From positions 1 to 62,773 of the forward strand of contig JARSSO010000040.1 in the NCBI GenBank assembly GCA_029624765.1: 62,773 nucleotides of DNA, written 5' to 3'. Shown piece by piece: positions 34,749 to 45,582 of the stretch. Below the pieces are notes generated by a model. It saw only the letters and a list, made by a program, of their open reading frames with translations, was not told the origin of the DNA and did not search any database. The position numbers and the translations under genes were made by a program. This DNA is from Candidatus Contendibacter sp. GTDB lineage: Bacteria; Pseudomonadota; Gammaproteobacteria; Competibacterales; Competibacteraceae. The stretch's first letter is position 1, and every line of letters begins with the position of its first letter.

Positions 34749-36194
34749 TCAGGCTTGCGTTCCGCCCACGGTCAGCGCCGCGATCTTCAGGGTCGGTTGC
34801 CCCACGCCGACCGGCACGCTCTGGCCCTCCTTGCCGCAGGTGCCGACCCCGGCGTCGAGTTGCAGGTCGTTGCCGACCATGGAAACCTGGGTGAGCACAT
34901 CCGGGCCGTTGCCGATCAGGGTCGCGCCCTTGACCGGGCGGGTGACGCGACCGTTTTCGATCCAATACGCCTCGCTGGCGGAGAACACGAATTTGCCGGA
35001 GGTGATGTCCACCTGGCCGCCGCCGAAGTTGACCGCGTACAGCCCCCGCGCCACCGAGGCGATGATTTCCGCTGGATCGTGCGCGCCCGGCAACAGGTAG
35101 GTATTGGTCATGCGCGGCAGCGGCAAATGGGCGTAGGATTCCCGCCGGCCGTTGCCGGTCGGCGCCATCCGCATCAGCCGGGCGTTCAACTGATCCTGCA
35201 AATAGCCCTTGAGCACGCCGCGCTCGATCAGGGTCGTGCATTGGGTCGGCGCGCCTTCGTCGTCCACGTTGAGCGAACCGCGCCGCTGGGCCAGCGTGCC
35301 GTCATCCACCACCGTGCACAACGGCGAAGCCACCCGCTCGCCGATCCGCCCGCTGAACGCCGAAGTGCCCTTGCGGTTGAAGTCGCCTTCCAGGCCGTGA
35401 CCGATAGCCTCGTGCAACAGAATCCCCGGCCAGCCCGGACCCAGGACCACGGTCATCGTGCCGGCCGGCGCGGGGATCGCGTCCAGATTGACCAGCGCCA
35501 ACCGCACCGCTTCCCGCGCGTAACCCAAGGCACGGTCCTCGTCCAAAAACCAGCCGTAACCGACCCGGCCGCCGCCGCCGGAACCGCCCTGCTCGCGGCG
35601 GCCGTCCTGCTCGACGATCACCGTCACGTTCAGCCGCGCCAATGGGCGCACATCGCCGGCCAGCGCGCCGTCGGCGCCGGCCACCAGCATGGTGTCCTGG
35701 ACGGCGACCAGACTGACCATCACCTGTTTGACGCGCGGATCCTGGCGGCGGGCTTCGGCGTCCACCCGCTCCAGCAAACGCACCTTGGCCTCGGCCGACA
35801 ACGTCTCCAGGGGATCGAGCGGTTCGTACAACGGCGAACGTTGGGTGGGTCGCCAGACCTGAAGCCGCCCCTCGCCGCCGTGGCGGGCGATGGCGCGGGC
35901 GGCGGTCGCGGCTTCCAGCAAGGCCGGCAGGACGATTTCGTCCGAATAGGCAAAACCGGTCTTCTCGCCGCTGATCGCCCGCACGCCGACGCCCTGGCGG
36001 ATGGCGTGACTGGCGTTCTTGACCTGCCCGTCCTCCAGCGACCACGATTCCGCGCGGCGAAGCTGGAAATACAAATCCCCGCCATCCACGGCATGACCGA
36101 GCAAACAGGACAAGGCGCGGTGCAAATCGTCCTCGCCGAGACCGGCGGGGGTCAGCAATTGCTGGCGGGCCAGCGCAAGAGTATCGGTGGCCAT
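34749..36194 (-). CDS. tldD: Metalloprotease TldD
   Basis: 481 residues, start ATG at 36194, 2 bases after the nitrilase stop. The zinc-binding motif [12 protein letters not shown] (HExxxH) is near residue 255. [14 protein letters not shown] and [13 protein letters not shown] are typical TldD blocks, and [19 protein letters not shown] with [17 protein letters not shown] marks the C-terminal half. It works with PmbA. The yhdP-tldD linkage is the same as in E. coli. Confidence 0.96.
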   Translation of the reverse strand: MATDTLALARQQLLTPAGLGEDDLHRALSCLLGHAVDGGDLYFQLRRAESWSLEDGQVKNASHAIRQGVGVRAISGEKTGFAYSDEIVLPALLEAATAARAIARHGGEGRLQVWRPTQRSPLYEPLDPLETLSAEAKVRLLERVDAEARRQDPRVKQVMVSLVAVQDTMLVAGADGALAGDVRPLARLNVTVIVEQDGRREQGGSGGGGRVGYGWFLDEDRALGYAREAVRLALVNLDAIPAPAGTMTVVLGPGWPGILLHEAIGHGLEGDFNRKGTSAFSGRIGERVASPLCTVVDDGTLAQRRGSLNVDDEGAPTQCTTLIERGVLKGYLQDQLNARLMRMAPTGNGRRESYAHLPLPRMTNTYLLPGAHDPAEIIASVARGLYAVNFGGGQVDITSGKFVFSASEAYWIENGRVTRPVKGATLIGNGPDVLTQVSMVGNDLQLDAGVGTCGKEGQSVPVGVGQPTLKIAALTVGGTQA

Positions 36195-36196
36195 GG

Positions 36197-37018
36197 TTAA
36201 ACCTCGCAACGCACCCGATGTTGCAGAGATGGGAATTGTCGCCGCACGTTCTCCAACCGTTCCCGGTCGAACTCGGCCAGCACCACGCCCGGTCCTTGCG
36301 GCAACCGGGCCAAAATTTCTCCCCACGGATCGATGATGAGGCTGTCGCCGTAGGTTTCCCGGCCGTTGGCGTGTTTTCCGCCCTGGGCCGAGGCGACGAC
36401 GTAACACTGATTTTCGATGGCGCGGGCGCGCAACAGCGTTTCCCAGTGGGCGAGACCGGTCGTGACGGTGAAGGCCGCCGGCAGGGCCAGCAGTTCCATC
36501 CCCCGGTCCACCAGGGCGCGAAACTGCTCCGGGAAGCGCAGGTCGTAGCACACCGCCAGCCCGAGCCGTCCAATGGGCGTATCGGCGACGACATAGCGGT
36601 CGCCCGGCGCGATGGTGGCCGATTCGGCGTAGCGCTCCGCGCTGCCCACAACCTGTACGTCGAACAGATGCACCTTGTCGTAACGCGCCACCCGCCGACC
36701 CTGTTCGTCGAACAGCAGGCAGGCGGCGCGCACCCGGTTATCGTCGCCGGCGATTCGCAACGGAATCGTGCCGCCGACCAGCCACAACCGATGCCGGGCC
36801 GCCTGCTCGGCCAGAAAGGTTTGAATCGGCCCCGCGCCCTCCGCTTCCCGCGCCGCCAGCTTGTCGGTCTCCCGCTGGCCCATCAGCGCGAAATTCTCCG
36901 GCAGCACCGCCAGTCGCGCGCCTTGCGCGGCGGCCTGGGCCAACAGCTCGGCGGCGGCGGCCAGATTCTCGGCGACATCGGGACCGGACACCATCTGAAT
37001 CGCGGCGATGCTCGGCAT
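36197..37018 (-). CDS. Nit1-type carbon-nitrogen hydrolase (deaminated glutathione amidase-like)
   Basis: 273 residues. The nitrilase catalytic triad is visible: Glu in [10 protein letters not shown], Lys in YDKVHLFDV and Cys in [14 protein letters not shown]. The DKVHLFDV motif belongs to the Nit1/YbeM branch, which hydrolyses deaminated glutathione as metabolite repair. The location between yhdP and tldD is common in gammaproteobacteria outside the enterics. Spacing is 14 bases from yhdP and 2 bases to tldD. Confidence 0.92.
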   Translation of the reverse strand: MPSIAAIQMVSGPDVAENLAAAAELLAQAAAQGARLAVLPENFALMGQRETDKLAAREAEGAGPIQTFLAEQAARHRLWLVGGTIPLRIAGDDNRVRAACLLFDEQGRRVARYDKVHLFDVQVVGSAERYAESATIAPGDRYVVADTPIGRLGLAVCYDLRFPEQFRALVDRGMELLALPAAFTVTTGLAHWETLLRARAIENQCYVVASAQGGKHANGRETYGDSLIIDPWGEILARLPQGPGVVLAEFDRERLENVRRQFPSLQHRVRCEV

Positions 37019-37032
37019 CGGACACCTCTTAC

Positions 37033-40000
37033 CTATTGATCGCCCACCAACCCTTTTACCGGGTTCGCGGTTTGTGGTTCTTCCAATAATTTCATCACCG
37101 GCCGGTCCCAGGAACCGGTCAGCGCATAATGGTACTGGGTCGCCTGTTCGATGCCTTTTTGCAGCAACCGTTCGGCCAGCAGCACCGCCGCGCCGACCGC
37201 CGGCCCGCCGGCCAGAGCCCCGGCGACCGGCAACGCGCCGCCGATCCGGGGAATCACCGTGATGCGCTGGTCGTAATCGCGCGCCTTCAGATCGGTTCGA
37301 CCCTCGATCCGAATCCGCGCCGCCGGCGCTTCGATGGTGAGATCGTCGGTGCGGGCCTGCCCGCGCTGGAACGCGAACTGGCCGGTAATTCGGTCGAAGC
37401 TCATGCCGGGCTGCACCAGGTCCCTGAAGTCGAGCGTGAGGCGGCGCAGCAGATTTTGCACGTTGAACAGACCCACCATGCGCCCCATGCCGGGATCGAC
37501 CTCAAGCAATTGGCCGGGGCCGACCGTCAGCTTCAGCGTACCCTCCAGCCGCTCCGGCGCGAGTTCGGACAGCGCCCCCGGCCATTCGACCGCCAGTTCC
37601 GCCTCGGTCTCGCCGCCGGCGATACCGCCCCAGGCGTAACCGAACGTTCTCAGGGTGTCGCCCAGCGCCCGGCTGTGCAAGGTCCCCCGCATGCGGGAGG
37701 TCTGGCCACGACCGGCCCAGGCCCAGTCGCCGGTGGCGTCGATGCGCTGCCGCTCGGACTCCAGTTTGAATTCCGCCAAGCGGACGCCGTTGGGGCGGGG
37801 CATGGCCACCAGCCGCAACTGACCCAGTTCCGCGCCATCCCAGCGTAGATCGGTCGCGGTCAGCGTCAGCGGCGGCATCCGGCGCGGGTCCGGAACGCGG
37901 GCATTGGCCGCATCCGGAGCGGCGGAAGGCGTGGATTCCGCCGCGCGGCGCAGGTGCAGTCGTTGCAACGTCGCGGTGACCGGCCGTTCCGGGCTGGGTT
38001 GGTCCGGGACGATCACCCGCCCGGCCAGCGTCTTGCCGTCGAAATCGAGCCGCAACTCGTCGTCCCGGCGCGTCGCGCTCACCGTCACGCCGGCAACGGC
38101 CCGCCGACCCAGCACCAATTCGCCGATCCGGGCCTCGAGGCTGCGCAACTCCGATCGTGGACTGGCGGCTTCCTCCGGGGCGGCGGGAAACGCGGCCAGT
38201 TCCCACCGAGGCAACTCGGCGACGACCGCCAGTCCCGGCGGCTCCGGCAGCTTCGCCGCGCCGGCGTTGACGCGCACTTCGCCACGGGTCAGGCGGGGAG
38301 CGCCGGCCGGATCGACCAGTTCCAGCGCCGCCCGCGTCCCCTCCCCATAACTCAGCAACAGTTCCAGCGCATCGCGCGCGCGGGGTCGCAGGCTGATCTT
38401 CAGCGGGCGGGACTCGTCGGCGGTCTTGCCCAGCGGGGCCGGCAACCGAACCACCACCCCGCGCAGGTCCGAGTTCATGTCCAGTCTGAACGGGGGCGCA
38501 TCGTCCCGCCGCTCGCGGCGGTGAGTGGGAACCGTCAACACCGCGTTCCAGGTGCTTTTGCCACCGACGGTGCGTTCAAGCGTTCCGGCCAGCGGCTCCC
38601 CGATCAGCGCGCGTAGCCCGAGGCGACCTTGCAACCGCGCCCGCAGATCGCGGCGGCCCGGGCGGCCAACCAGATCCAGATCGAGCCGGATCGGTTCGTC
38701 GCGCAGCCAGGCTTGCAACCCCCTGGCTTCCAGGCTCGACTCGGTAAAACGCAGCACGCCGCGCGTGCGTTCCAGTTCCAGCTTTCCGTCCGGCAACGCG
38801 ACGCGGTTGTCCAGCAGCTCCACCCGTCCCCGCGCCCGGCTGGGACGGACATCGGTCGGAATCACCAGTTCCAGTTCCAGCGCGCTGGCGCCGCCGATGC
38901 GCAACTCCGGCAAATCCTCGCCCAGATCCTGGCCGACGGGGCTGTCCCTGAACGCTTGCCACAGACTGGCGCCCGGCCCCCGGGCGCGGCCCTTGGCCCA
39001 CACCACCGGATTTTCCAGATCGTCGATCCGCGCGGTTGCTCCCGCCACGTCCGCATCGAGCACGCGCCCGGCGTCGATCTCCACCCACAAATCGCGATTG
39101 CGGAATCGCACCGTCCCGCGCACCGCCTCCAGCCGGGGCCAGCCGGGTGCGTAATCCAACACCGCCCCCTCGACCTGGAAACGGGTTTCGAACAGTCCCT
39201 CGCCCCGATCGAACGGGAAGTCGGTCGCCGGACCGCGCAACACCCCTTCTCCCGCCGTGATCCGGCCGCCGACCAGCGCCCGGTCCAGCCAGGCGACGCC
39301 GTCGGGTGGAATCACCGTCACCGGCAAATAGCGCCGCGCCGTACCCACCTTCACGTCGCGATAGCGACCGTGCAAATCCAGCAGCGGCGTACCCTGATCG
39401 GGAACGATCACAGCGCCCCATACCCGCGCGTTCAGATCGGCGTTGGTGAAATCCAGGCCGGCGCTTTCCAGCCGCAAGCCTTCCGCCACGCGCGCCCAGA
39501 TCACCGTCCCGGCCAAGGTGTCGAGCGTGACCGGCGCGCGCAGCAGACCGGCGGTGTCCAACCGCGCCTTGCGGCTGTCGAGCGCGATTTGGCCCCGGCC
39601 GGGGGTCAATTCCAGGGTTCCGCTCAACCGCTCGAATCCGGGCAGGCCATCGACCGGCTGGAACGCCACCTCGCGCAATTGCGCGGTCACGGCGTAGGCG
39701 CCGGTGGCGGGTTCGGCCCGCGCCTGGATGTCCGGGGCGTCGCCCCGTGGATCGAGCGCGGCGAGCCACCGGCGGACCGGCGCCTCCAGCCAGGGCGCGG
39801 CCCAGGCCGCTACCTCTTGAACGCGCAATCCCTGGATCCGTCCTTGCCACTGGTCGCCACGCCAACTCCACGCGAAGGGATGCGGCCGGTCGGGGTGCAG
39901 GGTGAAAGCTCCCCGCCAGGATTCCGGATCGGCCCGAGGACGTTCAACCTCCAGATAAAACCGGTCGCCGAGCGTGGCGGGCAGTTCGGTGGTGAAGACC

Positions 40001-40596
40001 AGGCGTTGACCGGTACCGGTATCCCGCACCTGGAAATAAGGATGTCGCAGGTCCAAAGCGCCGCCATCGCGGCCGCGCACGGTCAGCCGGTCCCCCAGAA
40101 TATCCAGCCGCCCCACGTCGAACAGCCAGCGGGCGACCTCCGCCAACGAGAACGCGGATTCGGCGGGGCCGCTGTCGGCCCGCAACCGCGGTATTCCGTC
40201 GGCGACCTGCTCCAGCGTCAGATTCACGCCTTCGAGCCGGATGTAGCCGAATACCGGCCGCCACTCCCGCAGCGAACGCCACAGGTCCACCGTGACCGCC
40301 GCCCGGTCGAACTGGACCAGCGCCGCGTCCGTGACCGGATCGCGCAGGCTGACGTTCCGCAACCGCAGACTCAGCCACTCCCCCTCGCGCTCGGCGGCGA
40401 CTTCCTCGATCCGCGCCGGCACGCGCAGATACTCGCCCAGCGCCGCCGCCAGCGCGGCGCGATGTTCGTTCAGTCGCGGCAGCAGCCACCACTGCCCGAA
40501 TCCCGCCACCAGCAACGCTGGCAACAGCAGCGCCAGCACCAGCCAGCGGGTCCAACGGAAGGTTCGGCGGGCCGCGCCCAGCCACCGGCGGTTCAC
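37033..40596 (-). CDS. yhdP: AsmA-like inter-membrane lipid transport protein YhdP
   Basis: 1187 residues, slightly shorter than E. coli YhdP (~1266). The GTG start at 40596 overlaps the rng stop (ATGTGA). One N-terminal helix (WLVLALLLPALLVAGFGQWW) anchors a very long periplasmic repeating beta-groove that bridges inner and outer membranes to carry phospholipid. Family text near the C-terminus: MGRMVGLFNVQNLLRRLTLD, FDRITGQFAFQRG, VIPRIGGALPVAGALAGGP. Neighbours rng and tldD match the conserved order. Confidence 0.94.
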   Translation of the reverse strand: MNRRWLGAARRTFRWTRWLVLALLLPALLVAGFGQWWLLPRLNEHRAALAAALGEYLRVPARIEEVAAEREGEWLSLRLRNVSLRDPVTDAALVQFDRAAVTVDLWRSLREWRPVFGYIRLEGVNLTLEQVADGIPRLRADSGPAESAFSLAEVARWLFDVGRLDILGDRLTVRGRDGGALDLRHPYFQVRDTGTGQRLVFTTELPATLGDRFYLEVERPRADPESWRGAFTLHPDRPHPFAWSWRGDQWQGRIQGLRVQEVAAWAAPWLEAPVRRWLAALDPRGDAPDIQARAEPATGAYAVTAQLREVAFQPVDGLPGFERLSGTLELTPGRGQIALDSRKARLDTAGLLRAPVTLDTLAGTVIWARVAEGLRLESAGLDFTNADLNARVWGAVIVPDQGTPLLDLHGRYRDVKVGTARRYLPVTVIPPDGVAWLDRALVGGRITAGEGVLRGPATDFPFDRGEGLFETRFQVEGAVLDYAPGWPRLEAVRGTVRFRNRDLWVEIDAGRVLDADVAGATARIDDLENPVVWAKGRARGPGASLWQAFRDSPVGQDLGEDLPELRIGGASALELELVIPTDVRPSRARGRVELLDNRVALPDGKLELERTRGVLRFTESSLEARGLQAWLRDEPIRLDLDLVGRPGRRDLRARLQGRLGLRALIGEPLAGTLERTVGGKSTWNAVLTVPTHRRERRDDAPPFRLDMNSDLRGVVVRLPAPLGKTADESRPLKISLRPRARDALELLLSYGEGTRAALELVDPAGAPRLTRGEVRVNAGAAKLPEPPGLAVVAELPRWELAAFPAAPEEAASPRSELRSLEARIGELVLGRRAVAGVTVSATRRDDELRLDFDGKTLAGRVIVPDQPSPERPVTATLQRLHLRRAAESTPSAAPDAANARVPDPRRMPPLTLTATDLRWDGAELGQLRLVAMPRPNGVRLAEFKLESERQRIDATGDWAWAGRGQTSRMRGTLHSRALGDTLRTFGYAWGGIAGGETEAELAVEWPGALSELAPERLEGTLKLTVGPGQLLEVDPGMGRMVGLFNVQNLLRRLTLDFRDLVQPGMSFDRITGQFAFQRGQARTDDLTIEAPAARIRIEGRTDLKARDYDQRITVIPRIGGALPVAGALAGGPAVGAAVLLAERLLQKGIEQATQYHYALTGSWDRPVMKLLEEPQTANPVKGLVGDQ

Positions 40597-42077
40597 ATCA
40601 ACACCACGTCGTATTGCTCGCGGGGATAGAGCGCCTCGGCCTGGAACTTGATGGGGATGCCGATGAAGGCTTCCAGTTGCGCCACGCTGGTCGATTCCTG
40701 ATCCAGCATCGCATCCACCACGTCCGGCGCGGCCAGCACCATGAACTGGCGTGGCGAGTACTGGCGGGTCTCGCGCAGCAACTCGCGGAAGATTTCGTAG
40801 CACACCGTCTCGGCGGTCTTGATCGAACCCCGTCCGTCGCACAGCGGACACGGCTCGCACAGGACTTGTTCCAGGCTCTCGCGGGTGCGTTTGCGGGTCA
40901 TCTCCACCAGTCCCAGCGGCGAGACCTGCGAAACGTGACTTTTGGCCCGGTCTTTCTCCAGATGCTTTTCCAGGGCTTTCAGCACGGCCTGGCGATGGTC
41001 CTCGCTCGCCATGTCGATGAAATCGAGGATGATGATTCCGCCCAGGTTGCGCAGTCGCAATTGCCGGGCGATGGCGGCGGCCGCTTCCAGGTTGGTCTTG
41101 AAGATGGTCTCCTCCAGATTGCGATGCCCGACGTAGGCGCCGGTATTGACATCGATCGTGGTCATCGCCTCGGTCTGGTCCACGATCAGATAACCGCCGG
41201 ACTTGAGCGGCACCTTCTTGCTCAACGCCCGCTGGATTTCGTCCTCGATGCCGTACAACTCGAAGATCGGCCGCTCGCCCGGATAGTGTTCCAGACGCGG
41301 TCCCATCTCCGGCACGAACCGATCGGCGAAGGCCAGCATCCGCTGGCAGGTCTCGCGCGAATCGATGCGGACCTTCTCCACGCTGTCGCCGATGAAATCG
41401 CGCAACACCCGCAACACCAGCGGCAGGTCCTCGTACAGGGCGCCGACGCCGGAAGTTTCCCGAATCCGCTCGCGGATGGAGTCCCACAGCCGCTGCAAGA
41501 ACTGCATGTCGGCCCGCAGCGCCCCGGCTTCCGCTCCTTCCGCCGCGGTGCGAACGATGTACCCTCCGCCGAATTCGGCGCGAAAGGCGTTGACCATTTC
41601 CTTCAGGCGCTGCCGCTCGCGTTCGCCATCGATCTTGACCGACACGCCGGTCACGTCGGAATCGGCCAGGAACACCAGAAACCGCGACGGCAAGGTAATG
41701 TGGGTGGTCAGCCGCGCGCCCTTGGTGCCGATGGGATCCTTGATCACCTGCACCGCCAGTTCCTGACCCTCGCGCGTCAGATCGGTGATGGCGAGGGCCG
41801 CGCGGTCGTCGCCGGTCGCGGCGGATTCGGGGCGAATGTCGGACACGTGCAGAAACGCGGCGCGTTCCAGACCGATGTCCACGAACGCCGCCTCCATGCC
41901 GGGCAATACCCGGGCGACCCGGCCCTTGTAGATGTTGCCGACCAGGCCACGCCTGCCGGCCCGCTCGATCAGGATTTCCTGGAGAACGCCGTTCTCGACC
42001 ACGGCGACCCGGGTTTCGCGGGGCGTGACGTTGATCAGGATTTCGTCGCCCGTGCCGCCTTCGGCGCGCGTCGCCAT
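40593..42077 (-). CDS. rng: Ribonuclease G
   Basis: 494 residues. An S1 RNA-binding domain (NIYKGRVARVLPGMEAAFVD) is followed by the RNase E/G catalytic core with the metal-binding Asp residues in TIDVNTGAYVG and IILDFIDM, and the zinc-link motif CEPCPLCDGRG. It processes the 5' end of 16S rRNA. Note that LVGNIYKG follows the N-terminal EILINVTPRETRVA, standard for RNase G and too short for RNase E. The maf-rng-yhdP order is conserved. Confidence 0.97.
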   Translation of the reverse strand: MATRAEGGTGDEILINVTPRETRVAVVENGVLQEILIERAGRRGLVGNIYKGRVARVLPGMEAAFVDIGLERAAFLHVSDIRPESAATGDDRAALAITDLTREGQELAVQVIKDPIGTKGARLTTHITLPSRFLVFLADSDVTGVSVKIDGERERQRLKEMVNAFRAEFGGGYIVRTAAEGAEAGALRADMQFLQRLWDSIRERIRETSGVGALYEDLPLVLRVLRDFIGDSVEKVRIDSRETCQRMLAFADRFVPEMGPRLEHYPGERPIFELYGIEDEIQRALSKKVPLKSGGYLIVDQTEAMTTIDVNTGAYVGHRNLEETIFKTNLEAAAAIARQLRLRNLGGIIILDFIDMASEDHRQAVLKALEKHLEKDRAKSHVSQVSPLGLVEMTRKRTRESLEQVLCEPCPLCDGRGSIKTAETVCYEIFRELLRETRQYSPRQFMVLAAPDVVDAMLDQESTSVAQLEAFIGIPIKFQAEALYPREQYDVVLM

Positions 42078-42108
42078 GAGAGCTCAGTCCGTCGGAAGTG
42101 AAAGGATG

Positions 42109-42690
42109 CTAAAGGTCGATGCCGAACGCCCGCAGCAGTTCGGCGGTTTCGAACAGCGGCAACCCCATCACGCCGGAGTAGCTGCCGCGCAATTCGGTCA
42201 CGAACGCCGCCGCCCGGCCCTGAATCGCGTAACCGCCGGCCTTGTCCAGCGGCTCGCCGCTGTCCCAATAGGCCGCGCATTCGGCGGGGGTCAGGACGCG
42301 GAAGCGAACCCGGCTTTCCTGAACCCTGACCGCCTCCCGCGTCGGGACGGCCAGCGCCACCGCGCTGAGCACCCGATGCGCGCGGTCGGACAACAGGGCC
42401 AGCATCGCCAGCCCCTCGTCGCGGTCGCGGGGCTTGCCGAGAATCGCGCCGTCCACCACCACCGCCGTGTCCGCGCCCAAGACCGGGGCGGGCTGCCGGC
42501 GGCCCAGCGCCGCGCAACCGGCCCGCGCCTTGGCCAGCGCCAGCCGAGCCACGTAGGCGTCGGGCGTCTCGTCAAGCCAGGGGGTTTCATCCACCTCCAC
42601 CGGCAAGCGGCGATAGGCCACGCCGATCTGGCGCAACAGTTCGCGGCGACGCGGCGACGCGGAGGCGAGGTAAATCCAGGGAGCCGACAT
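42109..42690 (-). CDS. maf: Maf-type nucleoside triphosphate pyrophosphatase
   Basis: 193 residues. The Maf signature [18 protein letters not shown] opens the protein; [20 protein letters not shown] and [17 protein letters not shown] are further family blocks. It hydrolyses non-canonical nucleotides such as dTTP/UTP or m5UTP analogues. [18 protein letters not shown] fits the YhdE/YceF type. Only one base separates its ATG from the rlmH stop. Confidence 0.95.
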   Translation of the reverse strand: MSAPWIYLASASPRRRELLRQIGVAYRRLPVEVDETPWLDETPDAYVARLALAKARAGCAALGRRQPAPVLGADTAVVVDGAILGKPRDRDEGLAMLALLSDRAHRVLSAVALAVPTREAVRVQESRVRFRVLTPAECAAYWDSGEPLDKAGGYAIQGRAAAFVTELRGSYSGVMGLPLFETAELLRAFGIDL

Positions 42691-42691
42691 G

Positions 42692-43162
42692 TCAGGCGCG
42701 GTGATACGGGTGGTTATGCAACAGACTCCAGGCCCGGTAGATTTGTTCGGCCACCACCACTCGCACCAGTGGATGCGGCAGCGTCAGCCGCGACAACGAC
42801 CAGAGCGGATCGGCGCGGGCACGGCAAGCGGCATCCAGCCCATCCGGCCCACCCACCAGCAGACTGACGTCGCGACCTTCTCCCAGCCAGCCCGACAACC
42901 GCCCGGCCAGTTCCATCGTGCTCCATTCCTGGCCCCGCTCATCCAGGGCGATCACCCGCGAACCGGCCGGGACCGCCGCCAGCAGCCGCTCGCCCTCGGC
43001 ACGAACGATGCGCGCCACGTCGGCATGGGAACCGCGCTGGCCAGGGGGAATTTCGAGCAGACGCAGGGCGCATTCCCGCGGCAGTCGCCTGGCATATTCC
43101 GTGTAGCCCTTTTCGATCCATTCCGGCATTCGGACCCCGACGGCGAGTAGATGAATCTTCAT
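42692..43162 (-). CDS. rlmH: 23S rRNA pseudouridine1915 N3-methyltransferase RlmH
   Basis: 156 residues, the usual size. It begins [20 protein letters not shown]. The SPOUT knot is seen in [28 protein letters not shown] and [20 protein letters not shown], followed by [16 protein letters not shown] at the C-terminus. It methylates Psi1915 in helix 69. The rsfS-rlmH order is conserved. Confidence 0.97.
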   Translation of the reverse strand: MKIHLLAVGVRMPEWIEKGYTEYARRLPRECALRLLEIPPGQRGSHADVARIVRAEGERLLAAVPAGSRVIALDERGQEWSTMELAGRLSGWLGEGRDVSLLVGGPDGLDAACRARADPLWSLSRLTLPHPLVRVVVAEQIYRAWSLLHNHPYHRA

Positions 43163-43180
43163 CGTTCCCGCCCGTTGCCT

Positions 43181-43537
43181 TCAGCCGCCCACCCCACGCT
43201 GCGCCCCGGCGCGATAATCGACCGACCAGAGCTTTTCCAGGTTATAGAAATCCCGGGTCTGGGGCAGCATGACGTGCACCACGATATCGCCCAGGTCCAC
43301 CAGCACCCATTCGGCTTCCCGTTCCCCTTCGACCCCCAGCGGGCGAACGCCGGCCAGCCGGCATCGTTCGAGCACCTTGTCGGCCAGCGCCTTGACCTGA
43401 CGGGTGGACGCGCCGCTGGCCACCACCATCAAATCGGTGAAACTGGCGATGCCGCGCACGTCCAGGACCGTCAGGTTCTGGGCCTTCAGTTCTTCCAAAG
43501 CGTCAACGACGGTGTTCCGCAGGGCTTCGAGTTGCAT
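43181..43537 (-). CDS. rsfS: Ribosomal silencing factor RsfS
   Basis: 118 residues. Iojap/RsfS blocks: LTVLDVRGIASFTDLMVVAS, STRQVKALADKVLE, EWVLVDLGDIVVHVM and FYNLEKLWS. It binds uL14 and blocks subunit joining in stationary phase. It lies between nadD (18 bases upstream) and rlmH (18 bases downstream). Confidence 0.96.
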   Translation of the reverse strand: MQLEALRNTVVDALEELKAQNLTVLDVRGIASFTDLMVVASGASTRQVKALADKVLERCRLAGVRPLGVEGEREAEWVLVDLGDIVVHVMLPQTRDFYNLEKLWSVDYRAGAQRGVGG

Positions 43538-43555
43538 GGGTTTGGGTCTGCCTCC

Positions 43556-44224
43556 TTACGCGGGGATCGAAGTTTCAATGAACAGTGACCGGTACAGCGC
43601 CTGATCGCGAATGGCGGCCAGCACCGCCTCCGGCAACAGGTAGCGGGGGGACTGGCCGCGCGCCAGCAGGGCGCGGATCCGGGTGGCGGAAATGTCGAGC
43701 TGGGTCACCGGCTGGAACAGGATGCCGCCGGCCGGCTCCCGGCGCAGCGCGAGCGGATCGTCGAGCAGGCGCGGGGCAACGAATTCCGCCAGCAACGGCG
43801 GCAGGAGTTGCGTCGCGCCGGGCCGCCGCATCACCACGAGATGCGCCCACCGGGTCAATTCCCGCCAGCACCGCCAGCTCGGCAACTCCCGGAAGGCGTC
43901 GGCGCCGAGCAGGAGACACAGCGGCGCGTCGCCCAGTTCCTCGCGCAACGAGGCCAGGGTATCCACCATGTAGGATGGCCCTTCGCGGCGCAACTCCCGA
44001 TCGTCGGCCACAAAGCCGGGCTGATCGGCCGTGGCCAGCCGGGCCAGCGCCAACCGCTGCTCGGCGGTGACCGACGGCGCCGCGCGGTGCGCCGGAACCC
44101 GGCAGGGTACGAAACGGACCTCGGCCAGTTCCAGCGTTTCCAGCAATTCCAGCGCCGGCCGCAGATGGCCGTAATGGATGGGATCGAAGGTGCCGCCCAG
44201 AATGCCGATGGGATGGAGCGCCAT
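43556..44224 (-). CDS. nadD: Nicotinate-nucleotide adenylyltransferase
   Basis: 222 residues. The nucleotidyltransferase motif GILGGTFDPIHYGHLRPA (GTFDPxHxGH) is at the N-terminus and ISATRIRALLARG (ISxTxxR) at the C-terminus. It makes NaAD from NaMN in NAD synthesis, the same pathway as nadA at 51688-52770. Confidence 0.97.
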   Translation of the reverse strand: MALHPIGILGGTFDPIHYGHLRPALELLETLELAEVRFVPCRVPAHRAAPSVTAEQRLALARLATADQPGFVADDRELRREGPSYMVDTLASLREELGDAPLCLLLGADAFRELPSWRCWRELTRWAHLVVMRRPGATQLLPPLLAEFVAPRLLDDPLALRREPAGGILFQPVTQLDISATRIRALLARGQSPRYLLPEAVLAAIRDQALYRSLFIETSIPA

Positions 44225-44269
44225 GGGATCGTCGAGCTGTCCTGAACCGAGCGCCGAGCGCGGGCGATT

Positions 44270-45553
44270 CTATTGGCGGATATGACCGTCGCCCAGCACC
44301 ACGAATTTCTGGGTGGTCAGGCCTTCCACGCCGACCGGGCCGCGGGCGTGCAATTTGTCGGTGCTGATGCCGATCTCCGCCCCCAGCCCGTATTCGCCGC
44401 CGTCGGCGAAGCGGGTGGAGGCGTTCACCATCACCGAGCTGGAATCCACCTCGCGCAGGAACCGCCGCGCCCGGCCGTAGTCCTCGGTGACGATGGCGTC
44501 GGTATGGGCGGAGCCGTACACGGCGATATGGTCCATGGCTTCGTCCATGTCCCGCACCACCCGCACCGCCAGAATCGGCGCCAGATATTCGGCGTACCAA
44601 TCGTCCTCGGTGGCGGTCTTGACACCGGGTAAAAGATCGCGGGTCCGCGCGCAGCCCCGCAACTCCACGCCGGCCTCCCGGTACATTCGGCCCAGGATCG
44701 GCAACACCCGGTCGGCGACCCCTGCGGCCACCAGCAGGGTTTCCATGGTGTTGCAGGTGCCGTAGCGCTGCGTCTTGGCGTTGTAGGCCACCGTCACCGC
44801 CTTGTCCGGATCGGCGCGGTCGTCGATATAAACGTGGCAAACCCCGTCCAGATGCTTGATCACCGGCACCCGCGCCTCGCGGCTGATCCGCTCGATCAGG
44901 CCCTTGCCGCCGCGCGGCACGATCACGTCCACGTATTCGGCCATACGGATCAGGGCGCCGACGGCGGCGCGGTCGGCGGTGTCGATCACCTGCACCGCGT
45001 CGGCGGGCAGGCCTGCGGCGGCCAACCCCTGCTGGATGCAGGCCGCGATGGCCCGGTTGGAATGGAGCGCCTCGGAACCGCCGCGCAGGATGGCGGCGTT
45101 GCCGGCTTTCAGGCACAGCGCGGCAGCGTCGGCGGTCACGTTCGGGCGCGATTCGTAGATGATGCCGACGACACCCAGCGGGACGCGCATTTGTCCCACC
45201 TGGATGCCCGACGGGCGGTATCTAAGGCCGGTGATCTCGCCCACGGGATCGGACTGGGCGGCCACTTCCCGCAGACCCTGGGCCATGGCCCGCACGCCCT
45301 TGGCCGTGAGTTCCAGCCGGTCCAGCAGCGCCGGTTCCAGGCCGGACGCGCGGCCCGCGTCCATATCCTTGCGATTTTCGGCGCGCAGGGTCTCCTCGGC
45401 GGCTTCCAGCGCGGCGGCGATGGCCAGCAGGGCAGCGTCCTTGGCCCGCGTTTCCGCGCGCCCGACGATGCGGGACGCGGCGCGGGCACGTTGGCCGACC
45501 TTGGTCATGTATTGGTTGACGGCATCCGCGCCAGCCAGATTCACGTCATTCAT
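44270..45553 (-). CDS. proA: Gamma-glutamyl phosphate reductase
   Basis: 427 residues from the ATG at 45553; a TTG at 45562 is also in frame. It is an aldehyde-dehydrogenase fold enzyme of proline synthesis. Blocks: [55 protein letters not shown], catalytic Cys in [14 protein letters not shown], and [20 protein letters not shown]. Its insertion between holA and nadD is typical of non-enteric gammaproteobacteria. Confidence 0.97.
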   Translation of the reverse strand: MNDVNLAGADAVNQYMTKVGQRARAASRIVGRAETRAKDAALLAIAAALEAAEETLRAENRKDMDAGRASGLEPALLDRLELTAKGVRAMAQGLREVAAQSDPVGEITGLRYRPSGIQVGQMRVPLGVVGIIYESRPNVTADAAALCLKAGNAAILRGGSEALHSNRAIAACIQQGLAAAGLPADAVQVIDTADRAAVGALIRMAEYVDVIVPRGGKGLIERISREARVPVIKHLDGVCHVYIDDRADPDKAVTVAYNAKTQRYGTCNTMETLLVAAGVADRVLPILGRMYREAGVELRGCARTRDLLPGVKTATEDDWYAEYLAPILAVRVVRDMDEAMDHIAVYGSAHTDAIVTEDYGRARRFLREVDSSSVMVNASTRFADGGEYGLGAEIGISTDKLHARGPVGVEGLTTQKFVVLGDGHIRQ

Positions 45554-45582
45554 TCGGGTCAATGCCTCGGTAACTCAGTGTC

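Noticed and set aside
37033..41487. YhdP starting far upstream inside rng
   Set aside because: The text before VNRRWLG is an Arg-rich shadow of RNase G. The GTG at 40596 overlaps the rng stop and gives a normal YhdP N-terminus.
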